Source of the DNA: Phycisphaeraceae bacterium
GTDB taxonomy: Bacteria > Planctomycetota > Phycisphaerae > Phycisphaerales > Phycisphaeraceae
Direction of reading: 5' to 3'
Assembly: GCA_028277745.1 (NCBI GenBank)
Contig: JANQFR010000026.1
Location: 43,297-107,296 of the forward strand
Length of the DNA: 64,000 nucleotides
In this document: piece by piece, positions 58,230 through 64,000 of the stretch
Numbering within the stretch: the first letter of the stretch is position 1
Layout of the letters: each line of letters opens with the position of its first letter
The notes under the pieces: generated by a model
Database searches by the model: none
What the model was told of the DNA's origin: nothing
The model's input: only the letters and a program-made list of their open reading frames with translations
Made by a program: the position numbers and the translations under genes

Positions 58230-59221
58230 CCCTCAATCACCTTCAGCGCGACCAGGTCCTGCACGTCGATCAGCCCCAGCGGCCTGCCGTCGCCGTCCAC
58301 CACCGGGACCTCGTCGATCCGGGTCTCGCGCATAAGCTGGACGGCATCACGGACCAAAGCATGGTGGTCCAGCCGCCGCGGGTCGCGGGTCATGACCCGG
58401 GCGATGGGCTGGCGGAGGTCGGCGTCGTGCTGAAACACGAGGCGACGGAGGTCGCCGTCGGTGAAGATGCCTGCCAGCCGGCCCGCGTCATCGACGACCA
58501 GCAGGGCGCCCGCCCGGCGGAGCGTCGGGTCGCTCGGCTGGGATTGCTCGAACGCGTCGGCGATCGGGGTGGACTCGACGATCAACGCCAGGTTCGCCTC
58601 GGGCGGGCCGGCCTTGAACCGCATGGCGTCGACGACCGGGGTCAGCTGCCGGCCGAGCCCGCCGCCGGGGTGGACCTTCTGAAAATCCTCGACCCCGAAC
58701 CCCCGCCGCCGGCTGACCGCCAGGGCCAGCGCGTCGCCCAGCGCCAGCATCGCGGTCGTGCTGGCCGTGGGCGCGAGGTTGAGCGGGCACGCCTCGGCCA
58801 CGTCGCCCACGCACAGGTTCACCGTCGCCAGCCGGCCCAGGTCGCTCGCGGGCTGGCCCAGGATCGCGATGATCGGCACGCGGTCCTGCCGCAGGATGGT
58901 GGCCAGCTCGACCACCTCCTGCGTGTTGCCGCCGTAGGACAGCAGCAGCACCACGTCGCCCTTGCGGATGCGGCCCAGGTCGCCGTGCATCGCCTCGGTC
59001 GCGTGCAGGAAGTGCGACGGCGTGCCGGTGCTGGCGAACGTGGCCGAGAGCTTGCGGCCGACCAGCCCGGACTTGCCGATCCCCGAGACGACCAGCCCCC
59101 CCTGGGCGGCGATCACCAGCCCCACCGCGGCGTCGAACGCCTCATCCACCTCGATCCGTGCGACCGCGTTCGCCTCGGCGTCCAGCACCTGCTTCGCAAA
59201 CTCGATGTCTGACTCGGCCAT
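58226..59221 (-). CDS. kdsD: arabinose-5-phosphate isomerase
   Basis: A 331-residue protein with an N-terminal SIS domain (VVSGIGKSGLVGRKLSATFA, STGTPSHFLHATEAMHGDLG, SYGGNTQEV) and two C-terminal CBS domains, the exact KdsD/KpsF layout. It converts ribulose-5-phosphate to arabinose-5-phosphate, the first step to Kdo. The CBS pair may respond to a nucleotide. The ATG at 59221 lies 9 nt after a minus-strand CATAAT, again close to leaderless spacing. It is divergent from scpA. Confidence 0.95.
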   Translation of the reverse strand: MAESDIEFAKQVLDAEANAVARIEVDEAFDAAVGLVIAAQGGLVVSGIGKSGLVGRKLSATFASTGTPSHFLHATEAMHGDLGRIRKGDVVLLLSYGGNTQEVVELATILRQDRVPIIAILGQPASDLGRLATVNLCVGDVAEACPLNLAPTASTTAMLALGDALALAVSRRRGFGVEDFQKVHPGGGLGRQLTPVVDAMRFKAGPPEANLALIVESTPIADAFEQSQPSDPTLRRAGALLVVDDAGRLAGIFTDGDLRRLVFQHDADLRQPIARVMTRDPRRLDHHALVRDAVQLMRETRIDEVPVVDGDGRPLGLIDVQDLVALKVIEG

Positions 59222-59230
59222 GGGTGGTAC

Positions 59231-59236
59231 ATTATG
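59231..59236 (-). promoter_or_regulatory. -10-like box CATAAT of kdsD
   Basis: It lies 9 nt before the kdsD ATG at 59221 on the minus strand, in the 41-bp gap between the divergent kdsD and scpA starts. Confidence 0.4.
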
Positions 59237-59262
59237 GCGAATTGTCCGATGAGCCGCTGTCC

Positions 59263-60285
59263 ATGTCGCAGACGCCCGCCCACCACGACTACCGTGTCCA
59301 GCTCGACGCCTACGCCGGGCCCCTGGACCTGCTGCTCTACCTGGTCAAGCGCCACGAGATCGACCTGCACGACATCCCCATCGCCCGGCTGACCGAGCAG
59401 TACCTCGACCACCTCAAGGTGATCCAGTCGATCGACGTGGAAAACGCCGGCGAGTTCCTGGTGATGGCGGCGACGCTGCTGGAGATCAAGAGCCAAATGC
59501 TGGTGCCGCGCATCGCCGAGCAGAACGCCGAGAACCAGGAGGCCGACGACGCGACCGACGCCATCGACGAGCCGGCCGACCCCCGGTACGAACTGGTCCA
59601 GCAGCTGCTGGCCTACAAGCGGTACAAGGACGCGGCGATCGAGCTGGAGGAACGCGCCGAGGCCTGGAGCCATCGGTTCGCCGCCCACCCTAAGAAGGCG
59701 ATCGAGGCGGCCGACGACGCCGAGCAGCGTAGCTTCGAGCTCGACGACGCGAACGTGATGGACCTGTGCGAGGCCTTCGGCCACATCCTCGACGCCATCG
59801 GCCAGACGCGCGAGCACGAGGTCACCTACGACGACACGCCGATCTCGCTCCACGCGGAAGACGTGTACGACCTGCTGACCCGTGCCGAGGGCCGCACGCT
59901 AACGCTCGCCCAGGTCTTCGAGGGCCGCACCAACCGCAGTGAGATGGTCGGGCTGTTCCTGGCCACGCTCGAGCTGGTGCGCAACCGACGGGTCCGCGTG
60001 GTTCAGTCGCCCGACGCGACCGGCGAGGGCCGTACGATCAGGCTGGAAGCCGTGCCCGACACCGAGCAGGACGACGCCGAGTCCGACGCCCCGACCGATT
60101 GGCGCGACCCCGCAACCGGCGAGGTGCAGTACGACTGGCCCGACCCCGAGGCCAAGGCCGCCAGCGAACGCCGCGCCAAGCTCCGCGCCAACCGCCTCGC
60201 CAAACTCCGCAGCGGCGAAGCGGCGGAGGATGACGACGAAGACGAAGAGGATTACATCGAGATCGATCGCCCGGATGAGTTGTAG
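59263..60285 (+). CDS. scpA: segregation and condensation protein A
   Basis: A 340-residue ScpA (kleisin of the SMC complex). The N-terminal block is FAGPLDLLLYL-like (here YAGPLDLLLYLVKRHEIDLHDI), followed by EFLVMAATLLEIKSQMLVP and a C-terminal winged helix (TLTLAQVFEGRTNRSEMVGL). It links the SMC heads in chromosome condensation. The C-terminal tail is strongly acidic (EDDDEDEEDY), an extension not seen in short ScpA proteins. The ATG at 59263 is chosen because the family homology begins shortly after it. scpB is not adjacent. Confidence 0.9.
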   Translation: MSQTPAHHDYRVQLDAYAGPLDLLLYLVKRHEIDLHDIPIARLTEQYLDHLKVIQSIDVENAGEFLVMAATLLEIKSQMLVPRIAEQNAENQEADDATDAIDEPADPRYELVQQLLAYKRYKDAAIELEERAEAWSHRFAAHPKKAIEAADDAEQRSFELDDANVMDLCEAFGHILDAIGQTREHEVTYDDTPISLHAEDVYDLLTRAEGRTLTLAQVFEGRTNRSEMVGLFLATLELVRNRRVRVVQSPDATGEGRTIRLEAVPDTEQDDAESDAPTDWRDPATGEVQYDWPDPEAKAASERRAKLRANRLAKLRSGEAAEDDDEDEEDYIEIDRPDEL

Positions 60286-60297
60286 CGCGGCGTCGCC

Positions 60298-60355
60298 ATA
60301 GCCGGCGGGCTACGCCCGCCTGGTCCGGGCCAGGGCCGCGTAGCGGCCCGGCTAT
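60298..60355. repeat. 58-nt cloverleaf palindromic element
   Basis: An 8-bp outer stem ATAGCCGG (60298-60305) with CCGGCTAT (60348-60355) encloses three hairpins with no unpaired bases between them: CGGGC-TAC-GCCCG, CCTGG-TCCGGG-CCAGG and GCCGC-GTA-GCGGC. All four stems are perfect. It lies between scpA and a convergent lipoprotein gene and is not a T-run terminator. Confidence 0.75.
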
Positions 60356-60362
60356 CTTGAAC

Positions 60363-60956
60363 TTACTCCTCCACCTTCTTCAACTTCATCAGCACCGCGT
60401 CCGCGAAATACGTCTCGTCGTCCAGCCGGTCCTCGACGAACGCCCTCAACGCGGGCGTGTCCGCCGTCAGCTGGATGGTTTTTAGACCATACGGGCCGGG
60501 CTCCCCGATCTCGTGCGCGACCACTTCCGGCTCGTCTTGCAGCAGTTTCATCAACGCGGTGTAATTGATCATCGCCACCCGTAATTCGCCCTCCTCGATC
60601 CATATCCGCCCAGGCGCATACGTCCCTTCCTCCTCCGACGGCCCCAGGCTCATGAACAACCGATCCCCCAACCGCACCAGTCGAAGTTCAAGATGCTTGG
60701 ACTCCTCGCCCTCCGGCGGCGACGCCGGCTCCAGCCGGTACGCCCGGCTCTCCCCGTCTCGTCGGACCCGCATGCTCAGGCTCTGATCTTCCACCATGTC
60801 CCCGGCGCCGTCCTCCGCCGAGGGGCGCCACACCCCGATCAAGCGGTCGTCGACCACCAGGTCGTCGTCGCCCGAATGCAGGGGCGAGGTCGACTCCGGC
60901 ACGCACCCCACCAAACACCACGACACCAGCCCGACCGTCAACAGGACATGTTTCAT
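60363..60956 (-). CDS. lipoprotein of unknown function
   Basis: A 197-residue protein with a lipoprotein signal (KHVLLTVGLVSWCLVGC, lipobox LVGC). The mature part carries VVDDRLIGVWRPSAEDGAGD, which resembles the opening strand of small lipocalin-like beta barrels (GxW), then charged beta strands and LRVAMINYTALMKLLQD. No known family is certain. A TAAGAT on the minus strand lies 6 nt before the ATG, giving another leaderless start. Confidence 0.8.
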   Translation of the reverse strand: MKHVLLTVGLVSWCLVGCVPESTSPLHSGDDDLVVDDRLIGVWRPSAEDGAGDMVEDQSLSMRVRRDGESRAYRLEPASPPEGEESKHLELRLVRLGDRLFMSLGPSEEEGTYAPGRIWIEEGELRVAMINYTALMKLLQDEPEVVAHEIGEPGPYGLKTIQLTADTPALRAFVEDRLDDETYFADAVLMKLKKVEE

Positions 60957-60962
60957 CGCCCC

Positions 60963-60968
60963 ATCTTA
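60963..60968 (-). promoter_or_regulatory. -10-like box TAAGAT, leaderless spacing
   Basis: It lies 6 nt before the ATG of the lipoprotein gene at 60956. Confidence 0.4.
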
Positions 60969-61042
60969 ATTCTCGGCCCCGGCGGGGGCGATGGTTTTTT
61001 CCCCGATAGCGGACGGAACGTGGGGCAGGCCCCACCGTTCAA

Positions 61043-61073
61043 TAAAAAAACGCCCCCGGCAGGGCCGGGGGCG
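61043..61073 (-). terminator. rho-independent terminator of the small conserved gene
   Basis: On the minus strand GCCCCCGGC pairs with GCCGGGGGC around CCT and is followed by GTTTTTTT. It lies 34 bp after the stop of the gene at 61107. Confidence 0.8.
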
Positions 61074-61106
61074 GGAGGATCGGTGGTGACGGATCAGGCG
61101 CTCGGC

Positions 61107-61424
61107 TCAGGCGGCGTTCACCTCGACGAAGCGTTGCACGCTCCGGAGATCACTGATCACGTCCACCGTGGCTCGGAGCGACCCCTGCTCGCCGACGTCG
61201 CCGCGGATGGGCTTGGAGCCGAACACCACGTGCCCGCTGTAGAGCCGGCCGCCGCGGGGCTGGGGGTTGTAGCCGGTCTTGCGAACCTTGCTGCGGCGGC
61301 TAAGCTCGGCCTTGTGGGCCTCGTCTTTGCTCAGCAGACGGACCAGGGTCTTGCGGGCCGCCGCGTTGGTCGGGGTCTTGACGATCTTGACGGTCACGGT
61401 GGACCCGGGTTGGATGCTGTCCAT
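61107..61424 (-). CDS. small conserved planctomycete-type protein
   Basis: A 105-residue protein without signal peptide. The N-terminal block TVTVKIVKTPTNAAARKTLV precedes RLLSKDEAHKAELSRRSKVR and a Gly-rich middle (YNPQPRGGRLYSGHV). It is basic and reads as a small beta/alpha nucleic-acid-binding type, but no family or function is known to me. The ATG at 61424 is preferred because the upstream 24 residues are proline-rich and lack coding character. A minus-strand CATAAT about 44 bp upstream may be its -10. It ends at a strong terminator and is divergent from folD. Confidence 0.7.
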   Translation of the reverse strand: MDSIQPGSTVTVKIVKTPTNAAARKTLVRLLSKDEAHKAELSRRSKVRKTGYNPQPRGGRLYSGHVVFGSKPIRGDVGEQGSLRATVDVISDLRSVQRFVEVNAA

Positions 61425-61524
61425 GGCGGTGCTCGGAGGGTGCGGTTTGGGGTGAATCGAGCCGCGCATTATGCCAGTCGGCCCCGCCGGGGTCAAACGC
61501 GCGGCCGGGCGGGCGGCCGCGCGG

Positions 61525-61530
61525 TATCAT
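61525..61530 (+). promoter_or_regulatory. -10-like box TATCAT of folD, leaderless spacing
   Basis: It lies 7 nt before the folD ATG at 61538. Confidence 0.45.
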
Positions 61531-61537
61531 CCGACCC

Positions 61538-62407
61538 ATGACCGAATCCACGCTCCACGCCAAGCTCCTGGACGGCAAGCGCGTCGCCGCCGAGATCGCC
61601 GACAAGACCGCCGCCCGGGTCGAGGCGATCAAGCAACGCAGCGGCGCGACCCCCTGCCTCGTGACCGTGCTGGTCGGCGACGACCCGGCGTCCGTCACCT
61701 ACACGCGCATGAAACGCAAGCGCTGCGAGGCCCTGGGCATGACCTCCCGCAAGGTCGAACTGCCCGCCGAGACGACGACCGGCCAGCTCGTGGCCGCCCT
61801 GACCGAGCTGGCCGAGGACACGTCGGTCCACGGCATCTTGCTGCAGCACCCCGTGCCGGGTCCGATCGACGAACGGGCCGCGTTCGAGGCCATCCCGGCC
61901 GCCAAGGACGTCGACGGCGTGACCATGCACAGCTTCGCCGCGATGTCGTTCGGCCTGCCGGGGTTCCACTGCGCTACGCCCGGCGGGATCGTCCGCCTGA
62001 TCGACGCCTACGACATCGACGTCACCGGCATGCACGCGGTCGTCGTCGGCCGCAGCCCCATCCTCGGCAAGCCGATGGCCGCCCTGCTGCTGCAGCGCAA
62101 CGCCACCGTCACCGTCTGCCACTCCCGCACGAAGCAGTTGCCCGAGATCGTCAAGCAGGCCGACCTGGTCGTCGCCGCCGTGGGCAAGCCGCAGTTTGTC
62201 CAAGGCGGCTGGATCAAGGACGGCGCGATCGTCATCGACGCCGGCTACAACCCCGGCAACGTCGGCGACTGCGACTTCGACGGCTGCGCCGCCCGCGCGT
62301 CGCTGATCACCCCGGTCCCCGGCGGGGTCGGGCCCATGACCATCGCCACCCTCATCGAGCAGACCGCCGACGCGGCCGCGGAACAGCTGGGTTTAGACGG
62401 GGTTTGA
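61538..62407 (+). CDS. folD: methylenetetrahydrofolate dehydrogenase / cyclohydrolase
   Basis: A 289-residue bifunctional FolD. It has the YTRMKRKRCEALG block (catalytic Tyr-x3-Lys), HGILLQHPVPGPID, KDVDGVT, VVGRSPILGKPMAALL (nucleotide binding) and the C-terminal PVPGGVGPMT. It interconverts methylene- and formyl-tetrahydrofolate for purine and one-carbon metabolism. A TATCAT 7 nt before the ATG suggests a leaderless transcript. The stop lies directly at the left edge of a long inverted repeat. Confidence 0.97.
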   Translation: MTESTLHAKLLDGKRVAAEIADKTAARVEAIKQRSGATPCLVTVLVGDDPASVTYTRMKRKRCEALGMTSRKVELPAETTTGQLVAALTELAEDTSVHGILLQHPVPGPIDERAAFEAIPAAKDVDGVTMHSFAAMSFGLPGFHCATPGGIVRLIDAYDIDVTGMHAVVVGRSPILGKPMAALLLQRNATVTVCHSRTKQLPEIVKQADLVVAAVGKPQFVQGGWIKDGAIVIDAGYNPGNVGDCDFDGCAARASLITPVPGGVGPMTIATLIEQTADAAAEQLGLDGV

Positions 62408-62552
62408 AACCGCAGATGAACGCGGATAAACGCCGATTAGAAACATCATGAAACCTGAAACAAATCAGAGGTGATCGAGAGCGGGAGGTAAGCGTTCTTT
62501 CCGAATATATTGTTTTCTTTAAATCTGCGTCCATCCGTGTTCATCTGCGGTT
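62408..62552. repeat. long inverted repeat of the GCAGATGAACGCGGAT type
   Basis: The left arm (62408-62438) starts AACCGCAGATGAACGCGG. The right arm (62521-62552) ends TTCATCTGCGGTT and is its reverse complement over about 31 bp with about five mismatches. The loop of some 80 bp is less GC-rich. This type of sequence (GCAGATGAACGCGGAT) is a widely distributed dispersed repeat in several phyla. Confidence 0.7.
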
Positions 62553-62563
62553 CCATAAAAAAC

Positions 62564-63175
62564 ATGACTCAATTCAACGCCACCGCCTACGACATCGAAC
62601 GCCCCACCGGTCGGTGCGCCTTCACCGACGTCGAGCTGCAACCCGGCCAGACGTACTACGCCACGCTGGTGGAGCTGACCGACGAACAACTGGCGGAGAT
62701 GACGCCGGCCGAGCGCGCCAAGCACGCCCTGGGCTTCCGACGGCTGGACGTCTCGGCCGAGGCGTGGGGGCGGGGGGACCGCCCCGACCGGATGTTCAGC
62801 TACTGGAAAACGACCGTCGCCGAGCCGAACGAGAAAAAGAAGGTCTTCGTCGATGACAACGTGCTGATGAACCTGCTGGAGCGGCTGGCCGACGCGACCG
62901 AGCCGGAGCGGATCGCGTTCCGCCACGTGCTGTCGTTGATCCTGCTGCGCAAGAAGTTGCTGCGTTACGACGGCGTAGACAAGCGGGACGACCCCGGCGA
63001 CGACGGCCCGGTCCAGGAGTGGTGGGTCTTCACGCCGAAGCTGGACGTCTCCAAGGGGCACTTCGGCAAGTGGAACGAGGGCCGGACGATCGAGGTGCTC
63101 GACCCGAAGCTGGACGAGACACAGATCGAGCAGGTGACCACGCAGTTGAGCCAGGTGCTGGAGGGCGATCTGTGA
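62564..63175 (+). CDS. conserved planctomycete-type hypothetical protein
   Basis: A 203-residue cytoplasmic protein. The N-terminal block TGRCAFTDVELQPGQTYYAT suggests a zinc-ribbon-like or treble-clef start with a single visible Cys, followed by FRRLDVSAEAW, then KKKVFVDDNVLMNLLERLAD and RHVLSLILLRKKLLRY, both of conserved-hypothetical type. I know no function. Its stop overlaps the start of the next gene (TGATG), so it is coupled to the lipoprotein gene downstream. Confidence 0.72.
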   Translation: MTQFNATAYDIERPTGRCAFTDVELQPGQTYYATLVELTDEQLAEMTPAERAKHALGFRRLDVSAEAWGRGDRPDRMFSYWKTTVAEPNEKKKVFVDDNVLMNLLERLADATEPERIAFRHVLSLILLRKKLLRYDGVDKRDDPGDDGPVQEWWVFTPKLDVSKGHFGKWNEGRTIEVLDPKLDETQIEQVTTQLSQVLEGDL

Positions 63176-64000
63176 TGCGCGGCCTGCTCATCCTGGGGGC
63201 GGCAGCAGTGCTGCTAATGGGTGGCTGCCGCAAGGACGAGCCGATCGTGCCCGGCGGCCGGGGCCTGCTGCCGCCGCAGTTGGCGTCCGACCACCCGCCG
63301 CCGTCGTATCGCAAGCTGGTGGAGCGGTACAACGCCCGCATCGTCGGGATCGACCAGCTCTGGTCGCGGAGCAGGCTCAAGATCGAATGGCGCGACGACA
63401 AGGGCGACGTCCGCCGGGAGGACGGCGAGGGCAACTTCATCTTCCGCCGGCCGCTGGACCTGGCGCTGACCGCGGGCAAACTGGGCAACGTGGGCCTGTG
63501 GATCGGCAGCAACGCCGAGGAGTACTGGCTGCTGGACCTCCAGGGCGACGGGGCGGCCTACGTCGGGCGGCATCGTTACGTCGGGCGGCCCTGCGCCCAG
63601 CCGCTGCCGCTGGCGGTTTACCCCAGCGACCTGCTGCTGGTGATGGGGCTGGCGCCGATCGACCCGACGGCGGCCGCGGAGGTGGAGATGATCGAGGGGC
63701 GGGCGCTGATCGAGCCCCCGGGCCTGGGCGCCCGCCTGCTGCTGGAGCCGGACACCGGCCGGGCCGTGCGGATCGACCTGCTCGACCGCGAGGGGCGCAG
63801 CGTGATCGTCTGCCGGCTCAACGAGGAGGCCCGGCTCACCCCCGCCGCCGTGATCCCGACCGCGATCGACCTGTACGTGGTCAACAGCGACGCCAAGCTC
63901 ACGCTCAAGCTCAGCGACCTGCAGATCGACGGCAGGAAGATCAAAGACGCGGTGTTCAATATCGGCGTCCTGCTCAACGCCCACAAGCCCGAGGAACAGG
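63175..64000 (+). CDS. LolA-like lipoprotein (3' end outside window)
   Basis: The frame starts at the ATG that overlaps the previous stop and stays open to the right edge, about 275 residues. It has a lipoprotein signal (LLILGAAAVLLMGGC, lipobox MGGC). The mature part has the LolA/LppX-like pattern YNARIVGIDQLWSRSRLKIE, NFIFRRPLDLALTAGKLGNV, and DLLLVMGLAPID. It may move lipids or lipoproteins across the periplasm. Being translationally coupled to the hypothetical upstream suggests a shared role. The C-terminus is not visible. Confidence 0.8.
   Translation, partial: MRGLLILGAAAVLLMGGCRKDEPIVPGGRGLLPPQLASDHPPPSYRKLVERYNARIVGIDQLWSRSRLKIEWRDDKGDVRREDGEGNFIFRRPLDLALTAGKLGNVGLWIGSNAEEYWLLDLQGDGAAYVGRHRYVGRPCAQPLPLAVYPSDLLLVMGLAPIDPTAAAEVEMIEGRALIEPPGLGARLLLEPDTGRAVRIDLLDREGRSVIVCRLNEEARLTPAAVIPTAIDLYVVNSDAKLTLKLSDLQIDGRKIKDAVFNIGVLLNAHKPEEQ

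Noticed and set aside
60286..60362. The cloverleaf at 60298 as a tRNA or tRNA-like gene
   Set aside because: The stem lengths (8, 5, 5, 5) and 3-nt loops do not fit tRNA, and there is no anticodon loop, T-loop or CCA end.

Overview
This window is from a free-living, high-GC bacterium, most likely of the phylum Planctomycetota and probably close to class Phycisphaerae. The evidence is the combination of a giant surface protein ending in a dockerin, several PEP-CTERM proteins, a cluster of prepilin-like (pseudopilin) genes, a short ECF sigma factor of the type common in planctomycetes, lipoproteins with clear lipoboxes, a periplasmic Kdo pathway (kdsC, kdsD), an OprB-like porin and several conserved hypotheticals of planctomycete type. 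The taxonomic placement is an inference from protein families, not a measured result. I see no rRNA, tRNA, insertion sequence, prophage or CRISPR array.

Layout. 1-11.1 kb: the 3' part of a giant multidomain surface protein (PKD, PPC, cadherin-like, two CSLREA/beta-helix blocks, delta-60 repeats, C-terminal dockerin), followed by a small PEP-CTERM protein that may have a cohesin-like fold. 11.1-19.3 kb: five collinear pseudopilin-like genes ending in a GspK-like protein, i.e. a type II secretion / type IV pilus-like minor pilin set. 19.3-22.3 kb: a PEP-CTERM gene remnant, an ECF sigma factor, an intact PEP-CTERM protein, and a lower-GC stretch with broken reading frames. 22.4-28.0 kb: a minus-strand operon of two secreted unknowns, phoH and a PgpH-type 7TM-HD phosphodiesterase. 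28.1-32.0 kb: a porin, and a tandem LolA-like membrane protein whose downstream part (a C39-peptidase-like region) has been cut off by an in-frame TGA and a frameshift. 32.4-37.7 kb: a radical SAM protein, a repeat-rich PEP-CTERM protein, a DUF4038 glycosidase and an unknown. 37.7-45.4 kb: divergent glnS and gltX, an EVE-domain gene coupled to gltX, a PfkB kinase and polA. 45.9-51 kb: small unknowns, a YdjY-like protein, a lipoprotein, a PilZ protein, the ahpC/ahpD peroxidase pair and a choice-of-anchor A surface protein. 51-57 kb: a Gfo/Idh/MocA dehydrogenase divergent from an AraC regulator, then carB. 57-64 kb: a YfcE-type phosphoesterase, a TPR protein, kdsC/kdsD, scpA, a lipoprotein, a small conserved protein, folD, a conserved protein and a lipoprotein that runs off the right edge.

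Three features cut across the gene list. First, the intergenic spaces carry several families of palindromic repeats: a REP-like GC hairpin with a CGCTAAAC tail, long inverted repeats whose arms are short tandem units, and a 58-nt cloverleaf. One long inverted repeat lies in frame inside carB and adds about 35 residues to it. Second, at least ten housekeeping or unknown genes have a -10-like hexamer only 6-9 nt before the start codon, which suggests common leaderless transcription and settles several start sites. Third, the tandem LolA-like/C39 locus looks like a decaying modular surface system that I cannot match to a described one.
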